A stretch of DNA of 64,000 nucleotides. Origin: Nitratireductor thuwali (GTDB taxonomy: Bacteria; Pseudomonadota; Alphaproteobacteria; Rhizobiales; Rhizobiaceae). Each line of letters starts with the position of its first letter. Position 1 is the first letter of the stretch. Shown here one piece after another: positions 17,633 through 26,580 of this stretch. Where the stretch lies: contig NZ_CP030941.1 in the NCBI RefSeq assembly GCF_036621415.1, forward strand, positions 3,036,001-3,100,000, in the 5' to 3' direction. The notes under the pieces are model-generated. The model was not told where the DNA came from. It saw only the letters and a program-made list of their open reading frames with translations, and searched no databases. Both the position numbers and the translations under genes were made by a program.

Positions 17633-17884
17633 TCACCTGCCGCGCCGCGCTCGGTCGTTGCGCTCGGCGGCGCGTTCGAGCTTGCGTTCCGTCGCCGCCG
17701 TCTTCTTGTCGCCATACATCGCCGAGCCGATCGCGCGGTTTGCACGCGTGTCACGTTCGATCCGCTCGGTTGCCGTCTCCTTCTCGGCATCCTTGGCCTG
17801 TTCGGGCTGCGACTTGGTGGCGTGGCCGAGATCCTTGGCCTGCTGCTTGTTCATGACGTCCTTGTCGGGAACGGTTTTGGGCAT
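17633..17884 (-). CDS. small charged hypothetical protein (83 aa)
   Basis: An extremely hydrophilic product, rich in Lys, Arg, Glu, Asp, Ala and Gln, starting MPKTVPDKDVMNKQQAKDLG and ending ERAAERNDRARRGR; nearly no hydrophobic core, so it is probably unstructured. It has a good AGGAGGC site just upstream of the ATG (complement of 17887-17895). It faces the nucleotidase gene tail to tail, 3 bases apart. No family recognised. Confidence 0.68.
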   Translation of the reverse strand: MPKTVPDKDVMNKQQAKDLGHATKSQPEQAKDAEKETATERIERDTRANRAIGSAMYGDKKTAATERKLERAAERNDRARRGR

Positions 17885-17915
17885 GGCGGAGCCTCCTTGC
17901 CTCGACGGCCTTGAT

Positions 17916-17943
17916 ACGTCCGGATGGACGCACGGCGCTGTAA
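17916..17943. repeat. half copy of the double-hairpin element
   Basis: CGTCC-GGAT-GGACG followed by GCACGGCGCTGTAA matches the outer hairpin end of the elements at 9202-9310 and 29823-29919, without the second hairpin. Confidence 0.5.
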
Positions 17944-18035
17944 CGCCGATCTTGCGCCGGGCGTTCCAGGGCCGGCGACAAAACCGGCCCCGGAAGTCGT
18001 TTCACGGTTTCGGTGAAATGCCGAAACGAGCGCCG

Positions 18036-18986
18036 TCAGTGCTGGTGGGCTTCGCCCCGGCCGGCGCTGGCCGGCTTCACCGGAAGGTCCATCTCCACCG
18101 CGCCGGCCTTCTCGAATTCCAGGATCACCGGCACCGTCTGGCCCTCCTCGAACCGCTCTTCCACGTCCATGAACATGAGATGCAGGCCGCCCGGCTTCAG
18201 CTCGACGCGCTCGCCGGCGGGAATTTCCAGCCCCCCTTCGACGGGCCGCATGGTCATCACCTCGTTGACGACCTTCATCGTGTGGATTTCCACCTTGCCG
18301 GCCCGCGGCGAGCGCACGGAAACCAGCCTGTCGGCGCTTTCGCCCGTGTTCACGATGTCCAGATAGGCGCCGCCCGTGGGCTGGCCCGGCAGCATGGCGC
18401 GCGCCCATGGGGCCGCGATTTCCAGCGCGCCGGCGGAAACGGTCGCCTCATGCTGATGGCCGGCCGTCTCCGCCGCCAGGATGGTCAGCGCGGGAGCCGG
18501 CCTTTCGAGCGAATGGGAATCCTGGCCTTGCGCAGGCTCCTCCACCCATTCGGCCTTGCCTTCGGCGCAGGTCTGAACGGTCTTGAAAAAGAGCCGCTGG
18601 CCTTCCTCGACACCGGCAAGCGTGCCGCGCAGGGCGAACTCGTCATAGTGGCCGTCGTCCAGCGAGCCGCCCTTCCAGGTGACGGCGACAGGCCCGGAAC
18701 CGACCTCCCTGCCGTGCAGCGTATAGGTCCTGGCGTAGTCGCCCTGTTCGATGTCGATCGTCCACCCGGCCTTCGGCATCGGCTTGGCGCCGACGAAGCC
18801 TTCGGGAAGCTGAACCCTCACCGCCGTCGTGGGCTGGCCGTCGCAGCCATGCGGAACGCCCAGCACGGCCTTGAACGGGCCCGGCGCGGCCTGGTCCTGC
18901 TGGAGCGATACATGCGCCGAAGCCGTGGGTACGAGATAGGTGAAAAACGAAGCCGCCGCCGCGGCGGCAATGACATTGCGGTACAT
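18036..18986 (-). CDS. YcnI-like (DUF1775) + PCu(A)C copper chaperone fusion
   Basis: A 316-residue exported protein with a signal peptide (MYRNVIAAAAAASFFTYLVP) and two copper-trafficking domains. Residues 25 to about 170 are DUF1775: the mature end starts HVSLQQ, with the copper-binding N-terminal His typical of YcnI, and contains VPHGCDGQPTTAVRVQLPEG. The remainder is PCu(A)C with the HxM type ligands in VEIHTMKVVNEVMTM and GGLHLMFMDVEE. The tail ends GEAHQH. It likely loads periplasmic copper sites such as cytochrome c oxidase. The two domains are separate proteins in many bacteria. It follows a DUF2946-like gene on the same strand. Confidence 0.92.
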   Translation of the reverse strand: MYRNVIAAAAAASFFTYLVPTASAHVSLQQDQAAPGPFKAVLGVPHGCDGQPTTAVRVQLPEGFVGAKPMPKAGWTIDIEQGDYARTYTLHGREVGSGPVAVTWKGGSLDDGHYDEFALRGTLAGVEEGQRLFFKTVQTCAEGKAEWVEEPAQGQDSHSLERPAPALTILAAETAGHQHEATVSAGALEIAAPWARAMLPGQPTGGAYLDIVNTGESADRLVSVRSPRAGKVEIHTMKVVNEVMTMRPVEGGLEIPAGERVELKPGGLHLMFMDVEERFEEGQTVPVILEFEKAGAVEMDLPVKPASAGRGEAHQH

Positions 18987-19039
18987 TTCGATAATCCTTT
19001 CGATGTGCTTTGTGGGTCGCGCCGGCCATGCCGGACGTT

Positions 19040-19432
19040 TCACGTCGAAAAGGGAGGCCCGCGTATGGAGGGCGGCGCCCCGGCGCTGGCGCCCTCGGCC
19101 GCATGGCCGCGTGCGGGGGCGGGAAGCCGCGCGCCGGGCCGGTCGGCAACGGACATCGGAGCGTCCGCGCGGGCATCCATGCCCATGCCCGTCGCGCACA
19201 GGTGGCCGGCGGGGCAGAGCGGGCATTCCGGCCCGCCCCGGCCATGCTCCGGCTTGTCCGCCATGTTCAGCGGATTGCACAATATGTCGAGACCGGCAAA
19301 CCGGGCCGCCTTGGCCGCCGCCAGCGGCTGCAGCGTGCCGGCAAACAGCAGCAGCACCGCCAGCGCGGCAAAAAGCGCCCGGTCCCGCCGAAGCGTGGCA
19401 AACCAGCCTGGTTGTCTGCGCGCCTTGCTCAT
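19040..19432 (-). CDS. DUF2946-like exported protein (copper-linked)
   Basis: About 130 residues from MSKARRQPGWFATLRRDRAL. A hydrophobic segment (FAALAVLLLFAGTLQPLAAA) acts as signal or anchor; the mature part carries Cys and His rich motifs [19 protein letters not shown], and a Pro/Ala rich tail. The layout and the CPLC motif resemble DUF2946 proteins that accompany copper genes. An earlier ATG at 19471 would add 13 residues. It lies 53 bases upstream of the YcnI-PCuAC fusion, so the two probably form one transcript. Confidence 0.75.
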   Translation of the reverse strand: MSKARRQPGWFATLRRDRALFAALAVLLLFAGTLQPLAAAKAARFAGLDILCNPLNMADKPEHGRGGPECPLCPAGHLCATGMGMDARADAPMSVADRPGARLPAPARGHAAEGASAGAPPSIRGPPFST

Positions 19433-19497
19433 GCGCAACGAATAGCGCGCCCGCCGCCCGGACGCCAGCACCCCGCCTGCGGCATTGGCGCGCTGGT

Positions 19498-19712
19498 TCT
19501 ACAATCGCGATCCACCGCTGCGCTCCCTCGCCCCCCCTCTGTCCTGCCGGACATCTCCCCCTCGAGGGGCGAGATCATCTCTGCATCGATGTTTCGCTTG
19601 ATCTTTAAAAGATTGGCGAAACCGGCCGTCATAGCCAATCTCCCCCCTTGAGGGGGAGATGTCCGGCAGGACAGAGGGGGGCGAGGGAGCGCAGCGGTAA
19701 ATCACAACCGCC
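19498..19712. repeat. ~210-bp RIME-like inverted-repeat element 1
   Basis: Terminal inverted repeats of about 30 bp read GATCCACCGCTGCGCTCCC at the left and GGGAGCGCAGCGGTAAATC at the right, then CCCCCTCTGTCCTGCCGG against CCGGCAGGACAGAGGGGG, and CTCCCCCT against GAGGGGGAG. The middle holds CTTTAAAAGATTGGCGAAACC. Homologous elements occur at 26438-26580, 31740-31925 and 36215-36414. No transposase is encoded. Confidence 0.8.
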
Positions 19713-19720
19713 CATAACCC

Positions 19721-20560
19721 CTACAACTCGTAAAACTCCGCCACCTTCGCCCAGGCTTCCTCTGCCGTGTCGACGAAGGTGATCAGCTCGTCGTCGCCGG
19801 GCGAAATGGTGCCCTGCTCAGCTAGGTAGGGCAGGTTGATGGCGTGCTTCCAGAACGCCTTGCCGAACAGGATCACCGGCATCCGCTCCATGCGCCCGGT
19901 CTGGATCAGCGTGAGCGATTCGAAAAGCTCGTCCATCGTTCCGAAGCCGCCGGGAAACACCGCCACCGCCTTCGCCCGCATCATGAAATGCATCTTGCGG
20001 ATCGCGAAATAGTGGAAATTGAAGCAAAGCTCCGGCGTCACGTAGAGATTGGGCGCCTGTTCGTGGGGCAGGACGATATTGAGGCCGATCGTCGGCGCGC
20101 CGCAATCGGCCGCTCCCCGGTTGCCGGCCTCCATCACGCCGGGGCCGCCGCCGGTCACGACGACATATTCGCGGTAATAGCTCTTGGCCGACTGCTCCGA
20201 GCACAGCCGCGCAAACTTGCGCGCTTCCTCGTAATAGCGGCTGTTTTTCAGCAGATTGTCCTTCTGCACATCGTTCTTGGCCGCCCATGCCTCGCCGCCC
20301 GGCTCCGGGATGCGCGCCCCGCCGAACAGGATCACGGTGGAGCGGATGCCGCGCTCGGCCAGCGCCAGTTCCGGCTTCAGCAGTTCGAGCTGCAGGCGCA
20401 CCGGCCTGAGCTCGCGCCGGGTCATGAAATCCTCGTCGTCCCAGGCCAGCCGGTAGGTGTCGGAGCGGGTCTGCGGCGTATCCGGCACGCTGCGCGCCCG
20501 TTTCAGGTCCTCGTCCGAATGCGGCAGCGGCGTCCAGCCATTTTTGTCGTTTGCGTCCAT
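19721..20560 (-). CDS. LOG-family protein (TIGR00730 type)
   Basis: A 279-residue Rossmann-fold protein of the lysine decarboxylase-like/LOG family. Key motifs: VTGGGPGVMEAGNRGA (phosphate-binding) and FPGGFGTMDELFESLTLIQTG with the PGGxGTxxE signature. Family enzymes are nucleotide 5'-monophosphate phosphoribohydrolases; some activate cytokinin. The N-terminal extension (DDEDFMTRRELRPVRLQLELL) fits the long YgdH-like subgroup, often annotated as purine nucleotide turnover. ATG 20560 is chosen because upstream codons look unconserved. Confidence 0.9.
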   Translation of the reverse strand: MDANDKNGWTPLPHSDEDLKRARSVPDTPQTRSDTYRLAWDDEDFMTRRELRPVRLQLELLKPELALAERGIRSTVILFGGARIPEPGGEAWAAKNDVQKDNLLKNSRYYEEARKFARLCSEQSAKSYYREYVVVTGGGPGVMEAGNRGAADCGAPTIGLNIVLPHEQAPNLYVTPELCFNFHYFAIRKMHFMMRAKAVAVFPGGFGTMDELFESLTLIQTGRMERMPVILFGKAFWKHAINLPYLAEQGTISPGDDELITFVDTAEEAWAKVAEFYEL

Positions 20561-20721
20561 CGCGCATGATTTCCCGTCTTGGCGCGCCGGGTGCTGATCG
20601 GCCCGGCGCGTAACCATCGATTGACCCCCTCGGGCGCTTCGCATAGGTTCCGCGCCGGCTCAAGGCTTCCCTGAAGAAACTAGCGGGCTTCCCCTTAATT
20701 GCGCGTGTAGCGGGACGAAAT

Positions 20722-21576
20722 ATGACGAAAACGAACATCGCCGCCCTGGAAAAGACCATCGAAGAAGCCTTCGACAACCGTGATGGCATCACGGTTGATA
20801 CCCGCGGCGAGGTCCGCGAAGCGGTCGAGGCCGCGCTGCACCTGCTCGACAGCGGCCAGGCCCGCGTCGCCGAACGCGGGGCCGACGGCGCGTGGTCCGT
20901 CAACCAGTGGCTCAAGAAGGCGGTGCTTCTTTCCTTCCGGCTGAACCCGATGCAGATCATCAAGGGCGGCCCCGACGATTCGGTCTGGTGGGACAAGGTT
21001 CCCTCCAAGTTCGACGGCTGGAGCGCCAACGAGTTCGAAAAAGCCGGCTTCCGCGCGGTGCCCAATTGCGTCGTCCGCCGTTCCGCCTATATCGCGCCGG
21101 GCGTGGTGCTCATGCCCTCTTTCGTCAATCTCGGCGCCCATGTCGGCAAGGGCACGATGGTCGACACCTGGGCCACCGTCGGCTCCTGCGCGCAGATCGG
21201 CGAGAACGTGCATCTTTCCGGCGGCGTCGGCATCGGCGGCGTGCTGGAGCCCATGCAGGCCGGACCGACCATCATCGAGGACCATTGCTTCATCGGCGCC
21301 CGCTCCGAGGTCGTGGAAGGCTGCATCGTGCGCGAGGGCTCGGTGCTGGGCATGGGCGTCTATATCGGCAAGTCGACCAAGATCGTCGACCGCGCCACGG
21401 GCGAAGTCTCCTACGGCGAGGTCCCGCCCTATTCGGTCGTCGTCGCCGGCACGATGCCGGGCAAGCCCATGGGCAATGGCGAGCCGGGCCCCGGCCTCTA
21501 CTGCGCCGTCATCGTCAAGCGCGTGGACGAGAAGACCCGGTCGAAGACGTCGATCAACGAGTTGCTGCGCGACTGA
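20722..21576 (+). CDS. dapD: 2,3,4,5-tetrahydropyridine-2,6-dicarboxylate N-succinyltransferase
   Basis: A 284-residue trimeric left-handed beta-helix enzyme that succinylates tetrahydrodipicolinate with succinyl-CoA, in lysine and meso-diaminopimelate synthesis. N-terminal helices ([14 protein letters not shown]) are followed by hexapeptide coils from [21 protein letters not shown] through [19 protein letters not shown] to [20 protein letters not shown]. Full length for the family. dapE follows two genes on, with which it forms the succinylase pathway. Confidence 0.97.
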   Translation: MTKTNIAALEKTIEEAFDNRDGITVDTRGEVREAVEAALHLLDSGQARVAERGADGAWSVNQWLKKAVLLSFRLNPMQIIKGGPDDSVWWDKVPSKFDGWSANEFEKAGFRAVPNCVVRRSAYIAPGVVLMPSFVNLGAHVGKGTMVDTWATVGSCAQIGENVHLSGGVGIGGVLEPMQAGPTIIEDHCFIGARSEVVEGCIVREGSVLGMGVYIGKSTKIVDRATGEVSYGEVPPYSVVVAGTMPGKPMGNGEPGPGLYCAVIVKRVDEKTRSKTSINELLRD

Positions 21577-21609
21577 CGCCAGCGCCATATCCCGAAAAGT
21601 GGGGAGGCT

Positions 21610-21984
21610 ATGACACGCAGGCAGATTTCCTGGCTCTTTTTCGGCTTTTCCGGCCGCGTCAGCCGCATGGCCTACTTTCTGGCCGGCCTGCTTCTGGCGA
21701 TCTTCCAGGCCTTCGCCCTTTACCGCTTCACGCTGGCCCCTGAAGAGAGCGGCGCCAGCGCGGTATGGGCGACGCTTTTCTGGGCCGTGTTCTTCCTCTC
21801 CGTCTGGTCCTATGTGGCGCTCGGGGTGAAGCGGCTTCACGATTTCGGCAAGCCGGGCATCTTCGCCGTGACGCTTTTCATCCCCATGGTCTCGATTCTG
21901 GCCTTCATCATCCTGTGCCTTTATCCCGGCGACGATGGGCCAAACGAATATGGCGAGCATACCAACGCGCCGCCGGACGGGTGA
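21610..21984 (+). CDS. DUF805 membrane protein
   Basis: A 124-residue protein with four hydrophobic segments, opening SWLFFGFSGRVSRMAYFLAG, with the conserved GRxxRxxyw motif and LGVKRLHDFGKPGIF, and a C-terminal CLYPGDDGPNEYGE. This is a complete DUF805 domain; function unknown, sometimes linked to envelope stress. Placed between dapD and dapE with gaps of 33 and 32 bases, so it belongs to that operon. Confidence 0.9.
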   Translation: MTRRQISWLFFGFSGRVSRMAYFLAGLLLAIFQAFALYRFTLAPEESGASAVWATLFWAVFFLSVWSYVALGVKRLHDFGKPGIFAVTLFIPMVSILAFIILCLYPGDDGPNEYGEHTNAPPDG

Positions 21985-22016
21985 CAGGCGCTCCCCTTTG
22001 GAATATCCCTCTCACC

Positions 22017-23204
22017 ATGACATTGCCGACCGACCCCGCCGCAAACCTCGCCGCCCTTATCCGCTGCCCCTCCGTCACGCCGGCTGATGCCGGCGCGCTG
22101 GGCGTGCTTTCGGCGATGCTGGAGCGCCTTGGCGCCAAGATCGAGCGCCCGGTCTTCAAGGAAGACGGCACGCCCGATATCGAGAACCTTTATGCCAGGG
22201 TGGGCGCGGAAGGACCGCACCTGATGTTCGCCGGCCACACCGACGTGGTGCCGCCGGGCGACGAGGCCGCCTGGACCCATCCGCCCTACGCCGCCGAAAT
22301 CGCCAATGGCCACATGTTCGGCCGGGGCGCGGTCGACATGAAGGGCGGCATCGCCTGTTTCGTCGCCGCGCTCGCCCGCTATCATGAACGTCACGGTGCG
22401 CCCGCAGGCTCGGTCTCCTTCCTCGTCACCGGCGACGAGGAAGGCCCCGCCGTCAACGGCACGGTCAAGCTGCTCGAATGGGCGAGGGAGCGCGGCGAGG
22501 CGTGGGATGCGGCGCTGGTCGGCGAGCCCACCAATCCCGATGCGCTGGGAGACATGATCAAGATCGGCCGACGCGGCTCGCTTTCCGGCACGCTCATTGT
22601 CCATGGTCGGCAGGGTCACGTCGCCTATCCGCACCTGGCCGACAACCCGGTGCGCGGCCTCTTGATGCTCGTCGAGGCGCTGCTGGAGCCGGCCTTCGAC
22701 GAAGGCACGGCCGACTTCCAGCCGACCAATCTGGAAGTGACCTCCATCGATATCGGCAATCCCTCCGTCAACGTGATCCCCGGCCGCGCCGTGGCGTCTT
22801 TCAACGTCCGCTTCAACGATCGCTGGACGCCCGAGAGCCTGCAGGCCGAAATCCACAACCGGCTCGACCGCGCGGCTGCTTCGCTGCGGCTTCGGCCGGG
22901 CCGCGATACCCCCGTCGCCTTCGATATCGAGTGGCGGGACCGGCCCAGCCCGGTCTTCCTCACCCGCGACGACAGGCTGGTCGAAACCCTCGCCGCCTCC
23001 GTGGCGGCCGTGACGGGCAGGCGGCCCCAACGGTCCACCTCCGGCGGCACCTCGGATGCGCGCTTCATCAAGGATTACTGCCCCGTCGTGGAATTCGGCC
23101 TCGTCGGCCAGACCATGCACATGGTGGACGAGCGCGTCGCGCTTTCGGACCTCGAAACCCTGACGCGGATCTACCTGCGCTTCCTCGAAGACTGGTTTGG
23201 CTAG
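22017..23204 (+). CDS. dapE: succinyl-diaminopimelate desuccinylase
   Basis: A 395-residue M20-family dinuclear zinc amidohydrolase that releases L,L-diaminopimelate from its N-succinyl form. Metal-site motifs: FAGHTDVVPPGD (His and Asp), FGRGAVDMKGGI (bridging Asp), TGDEEGPAVNGT (catalytic Glu pair), and near the end STSGGTSDARFI plus the QTMHMVDE segment (His ligand). The start MTLPTDPAANLAALI at 22017 gives the usual length; a longer frame upstream overlaps the DUF805 gene and is not credible. Confidence 0.96.
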   Translation: MTLPTDPAANLAALIRCPSVTPADAGALGVLSAMLERLGAKIERPVFKEDGTPDIENLYARVGAEGPHLMFAGHTDVVPPGDEAAWTHPPYAAEIANGHMFGRGAVDMKGGIACFVAALARYHERHGAPAGSVSFLVTGDEEGPAVNGTVKLLEWARERGEAWDAALVGEPTNPDALGDMIKIGRRGSLSGTLIVHGRQGHVAYPHLADNPVRGLLMLVEALLEPAFDEGTADFQPTNLEVTSIDIGNPSVNVIPGRAVASFNVRFNDRWTPESLQAEIHNRLDRAAASLRLRPGRDTPVAFDIEWRDRPSPVFLTRDDRLVETLAASVAAVTGRRPQRSTSGGTSDARFIKDYCPVVEFGLVGQTMHMVDERVALSDLETLTRIYLRFLEDWFG

Positions 23205-23207
23205 CCC

Positions 23208-23795
23208 ATGCCCACCGGCGTCGAAATACAGCAATATATGGCCGGCGTCTGGCGGTTGATGATGGGCCGGCCCGACGGGGTGCGGTGGCTCGACCTGTCG
23301 GCCGACGGCTTCTGGAACTCCTTTTTCGCCATCCTGGTGGCGTTCCCGCCCTTGATGGTCGGCTGGGTCGGCATTGCCAACGATGTCGCGGGCGACGTCG
23401 GAGCCGATGTCCGGTTCGGCCTGCTGGTCCGCCTGTTCCTGGCCGATATCGGCGCCTGGCTGATCCCGCTGGGCCTTCTGGCCGCTGTCGCGCGGCCGGC
23501 CGGCATTGCCGACCGCTTCGTGCATTATGTCGTCGCCAGCAACTGGGCTTCGGCGCTCTTTGCCTGGCTGCTCGCGCCCGCCGCCATCATGCGGCTGTTC
23601 TTCCCCGCCGGCGACGGTGCGGCCGATCTCCTGGCGCTTGTCCTGTTCGTCGTGACGCTGTTCTTGTCCTGGCGGCTCACCACGGCGGTGATCGACAAGG
23701 GCCCCGCGATGGGCAGCGCCGTCTTCTTCTCCATGTTCGCCGCGTCGGTCGCCGCCCTTCTCACGCTTCAGTCGCTGCTCGGCCTCACGTTCTGA
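23208..23795 (+). CDS. hypothetical integral membrane protein
   Basis: A 195-residue protein with about five hydrophobic segments (around FNSFFAILVAFPPLMVGWV, LLVRLFLADIGAWLIPLGLL, SALFAWLLAPAAIMRLFF, LLALVLFVVTLFLSW, GSAVFFSMFAASVAALLTLQS). It begins 3 bases after dapE and is likely its operon partner. Its last 28 bases overlap, tail to tail, the MFS gene on the other strand. I do not recognise a family. Confidence 0.82.
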   Translation: MPTGVEIQQYMAGVWRLMMGRPDGVRWLDLSADGFWNSFFAILVAFPPLMVGWVGIANDVAGDVGADVRFGLLVRLFLADIGAWLIPLGLLAAVARPAGIADRFVHYVVASNWASALFAWLLAPAAIMRLFFPAGDGAADLLALVLFVVTLFLSWRLTTAVIDKGPAMGSAVFFSMFAASVAALLTLQSLLGLTF

Positions 23796-24976
23796 TCTGC
23801 GCCGCGCGGCCATGTCGCCGCGACGGAGACAGCCATCAGCACGGCCGCCGCAAGGGCCAGGTCGGGAAACGATCCCGTCAGGTAGAGCGGCCCGAACGCC
23901 ACGGACCCGGCGAATGCCGCAAGATAGGTGACGGCGCTGTTGAGGCCGAGAATCCCGCCGCGCCTTGCCGGATCGATCGCCGTCAGCCGGACGATGAGCA
24001 GGTTGAGTCCGAGATGGTTGGCAACGCCCCAGACGAATGCCACCGCCAGCAGCGCCGCATAGACATGCGCGGTCAGGCTGAGCAGCACATAGACCGCCAG
24101 GACCAGCGAGAAGGCCATCGGAAGGGCCATCCGCGCCGGCACCCGGCCGCCCGCCCGGTCGAGGAAGGCCGCCGCGCCGAAGCCCAGGCCGTAGGCAAGC
24201 GTGGTGAGGCCGCCGGCGCTGAGCGGCAGGCCGAGCGACTGGTGCAGATGATCGCCCAGATAGGAATAGGTGCCGTAGAAGGCGGTCATGAACGCGCCGT
24301 TGGCGGCAAGAAGCGGCAGCAGGCCCGGCGTGGCAAGGGCGGCAAGCGGCGATGTCGCCGGTGCGCAAGCCTTCCGGTCCTCCTGCCCGCCCATGATGAG
24401 CGCGGCCAGTCCCAGCAGCGCGAGGCAGGCGACGACCGCAAAGACGGCGCGCCAGTTCAGCATGTCGGCCAGCACGGCGGAGAGCGAAACCCCGGCCACC
24501 ATGCTTATGGTCCAACCCGTCAGCACGATGCCGACGGTGCGGCTTTCGCGGCCGGGCGGGGCAATGGCTGCCGCATTGGCATAGATCGCAGGCAAGGACA
24601 AGCCGACGGCTATGCCTGCCGCAAGCTGCGCCGCCACGAGCACCGGAACGGCGGGCGCGGCCGCGCTCAGCGCCAGCGCCGCCGCCAGAAGTGCGAAAGC
24701 CAGCCGCAGGATGCGCCATGCGCCGACACGGTCGATATGGCGCGCCAGAAGGAGCGCGCTGCCGGCGGTCCCGAGCCCGAAGGCGCCGGTGCCGGCCATC
24801 ACCGCGGGCACCGGAACGCCGAACGCTGCGGCGACGTCCGGCGCGATCGGCGACAGGACCAGCGAGTTGCAACCGATGACGGCGATCGCCCCGGTGAGCA
24901 CATACACGGTCGCCGGGATGGGCGCGGCCGCCGGTCCCGGTTCGGAAATCGAACTGGCTTTAAGATGGATCGACAT
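23768..24976 (-). CDS. major facilitator superfamily transporter
   Basis: A 402-residue transporter with twelve predicted membrane helices. The motif A-like loop is HIDRVGAWRILRLAFAL between helices 2 and 3; the first helix is VYVLTGAIAVIGCNSLVL, and the second half carries AGGLTTLAYGLGFGAAAFLDR. The alanine-rich style is like the DHA1 (efflux) branch. It is divergent from, and 48 bases from, an Lrp-type regulator, so it is the probable target of that regulator; an amino-acid or drug exporter is the natural guess. Confidence 0.9.
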   Translation of the reverse strand: MSIHLKASSISEPGPAAAPIPATVYVLTGAIAVIGCNSLVLSPIAPDVAAAFGVPVPAVMAGTGAFGLGTAGSALLLARHIDRVGAWRILRLAFALLAAALALSAAAPAVPVLVAAQLAAGIAVGLSLPAIYANAAAIAPPGRESRTVGIVLTGWTISMVAGVSLSAVLADMLNWRAVFAVVACLALLGLAALIMGGQEDRKACAPATSPLAALATPGLLPLLAANGAFMTAFYGTYSYLGDHLHQSLGLPLSAGGLTTLAYGLGFGAAAFLDRAGGRVPARMALPMAFSLVLAVYVLLSLTAHVYAALLAVAFVWGVANHLGLNLLIVRLTAIDPARRGGILGLNSAVTYLAAFAGSVAFGPLYLTGSFPDLALAAAVLMAVSVAATWPRGADQNVRPSSD

Positions 24977-25024
24977 AATGGCATAATGGCTGAACGAAGT
25001 TAGGCAACAACTGGAAAATGCAGA

Positions 25025-25591
25025 ATGGTAGAAAAAACAGACAGCTTTCAGCGAAGGGCGGCAGCACACCCATCTCTGGATGCGATGGACCGAAAAATAT
25101 TAGGTGTTCTGGTTGAAGACGCGACGGTCAGCTACGCGGAGCTCGGGCGCGCGGTCGGCCTGTCCGCGCCCGCGGCCCATGAGCGGGTCAAGCGGTTGAG
25201 GCAGAGCGGCGCCATTACGGGCACCTGCGTGCGCATCGACCCCGACGCGGTGGGCAAGCCGCTTTTGGCCTTCGTCCATGTCGACACGAGCGGCTGGGGC
25301 AAGACGCCGGAGCTCATGGCTATCGCCAGGCATCCGGAGGTCGAGGAAATCCATTCGGTGGCCGGCGATACCTGCATGCTGCTCAAGGTGCGCGCGAAAG
25401 ACACCCATGCGCTCGAAGGCCTCCTGGCCGAGCTCTATGCGACGCCCGGCGTGGTGGCCACGCGCAGCTACGTCGTCCTGTCGACCTATTTCGAGCGTCC
25501 CGTCCAGCCGGCCGTGACCGGGGAGTGGAAGGTTCCGGAAGGACTGGCGTCGAAGGCCCGCGCGGCGGCTCATACCATGGGTCATTCTTGA
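25025..25591 (+). CDS. Lrp/AsnC-family transcriptional regulator
   Basis: A 188-residue regulator. Helix-turn-helix at residues 18-65 (LDAMDRKILGVLVEDATVSY, then AELGRAVGLSAPAAHERVKRL) and the RAM ligand-binding domain after it (PLLAFVHVDTSGWGK, EEIHSVAGDTCMLLKVRAKD, VATRSYVVLSTYFERP). It has a rather long C-terminal tail for this family. A later start (M at residue 21) is possible. It shares a 48-base divergent gap with the MFS gene, typical of a local regulator responding to an amino acid that the transporter moves. Confidence 0.92.
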   Translation: MVEKTDSFQRRAAAHPSLDAMDRKILGVLVEDATVSYAELGRAVGLSAPAAHERVKRLRQSGAITGTCVRIDPDAVGKPLLAFVHVDTSGWGKTPELMAIARHPEVEEIHSVAGDTCMLLKVRAKDTHALEGLLAELYATPGVVATRSYVVLSTYFERPVQPAVTGEWKVPEGLASKARAAAHTMGHS

Positions 25592-25635
25592 TGACCCATG
25601 GAGCCCGCGACCGCAGGCCGCGCCGTTTGGCGCGC

Positions 25636-25673
25636 AAGCCAAGGGCGCGGATGCGCCCGCCCGGCGCCTGAGG
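25636..25673. repeat. 38-bp GC-rich intergenic repeat, copy 2
   Basis: Same sense as 3171-3208, 35 of 38 identical. It ends two bases before the truA stop codon, so it separates the convergent Lrp and truA genes. Confidence 0.7.
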
Positions 25674-25675
25674 CC

Positions 25676-26419
25676 TCAGTAGTCGACCTTGACCAGGTAG
25701 AGCCCGTGTGCCGGTGCGACGGGTCCGCAGGCGGCGCGGTCGCGGGCCTCCAGCGCTGCCGTCACGTCGTCGGCGCTCCACGCGCCTTCGCCCACCCGCT
25801 TGAGCGTGCCGACGAGGGAGCGCACCTGGTTGTGCAGGAACGAGCGGGCCCATGCCCGCACGTGAACCTCGTCGCCCTCCCGCGTCACCGATAGCCCGTC
25901 GAGCGTCTTGACCGGGCTTTTCGACTGGCATTGTGCGGCGCGGAAGGTGGTGAAGTCGTGATGGCCCACCAGCCGCTGCGCCGCCTCGTGCATGGCATGT
26001 TCGTCGAGATGGTATTTGACGTGCCACGTGCGATCGCGTTCCAGCGGCGCGGGAACGCGTCGGTTCATGATGCGATAAAGGTACTGCCTTCCCTTGGCCG
26101 AAAAGCGGGAATCGAAACTGTTGTCCACCACCGCCGCTTCCAGCACCGCCACCGCCTCGTCGGCCATCGTCAGATGCGCGTTGAGCGCATCGCGGACCGT
26201 TGCTCCCTTCCACAGGCGCGACAGGTCGAAATGCGCGACCTGGCCCAGGGCATGGACGCCGGCATCGGTTCGGCCGGCCCCGTTCAGGGTGATGCGCTCG
26301 CCGCAAAAGCCCTCGATGGCGTTCTCGATGGCCTCCTGCACCGTGTGCTGCCCCGCCTGGCGCTGCCAGCCGGCATAGGGGCTCCCGTCATACTCTACAT
26401 CGATACGATAGCGCGGCAT
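25676..26419 (-). CDS. truA: tRNA pseudouridine(38-40) synthase
   Basis: A 247-residue enzyme that makes pseudouridine at positions 38, 39 and 40 of the anticodon stem. It opens [21 protein letters not shown]; the catalytic aspartate is D52 in [16 protein letters not shown]. Later blocks [17 protein letters not shown] and [20 protein letters not shown] are also typical. Full length. It is the last gene of a fmt-side cluster, separated from fmt by a 161-base repeat element. Confidence 0.96.
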   Translation of the reverse strand: MPRYRIDVEYDGSPYAGWQRQAGQHTVQEAIENAIEGFCGERITLNGAGRTDAGVHALGQVAHFDLSRLWKGATVRDALNAHLTMADEAVAVLEAAVVDNSFDSRFSAKGRQYLYRIMNRRVPAPLERDRTWHVKYHLDEHAMHEAAQRLVGHHDFTTFRAAQCQSKSPVKTLDGLSVTREGDEVHVRAWARSFLHNQVRSLVGTLKRVGEGAWSADDVTAALEARDRAACGPVAPAHGLYLVKVDY

Positions 26420-26437
26420 GGCCTGGTTGGGTCTACG

Positions 26438-26580
26438 GTTGCGATTGTCCGCCGCGCCCTGCGCGCACGCGTCGAAGAAGAAGCGAAAACGTCGATGAAG
26501 AGCCGATCTCCCCCCTTGAGGGGGAGATGCCCGGCAGGGCAGAGGGGGTAGCGCAGGGCGCGGAGTGAACGATTGTCATC
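26438..26580. repeat. shortened RIME-like element 2
   Basis: Left end GCGATTGTCCGCCGCGCCCTG and right end CAGGGCGCGGAGTGAACGATTGTC form inverted repeats, with CTCCCCCCTTGAGGGGGAG and GCCCGGCAGGGCAGAGGG inside. Compared with the elements at 19498 and 36215 the left arm has been lost. It fills the gap between truA and fmt. Confidence 0.7.

Noticed and set aside
21921..24872. A 983-codon frame antisense to dapE and its neighbour
   Set aside because: Covers several well-supported genes on the opposite strand and contains only composition-driven residues.
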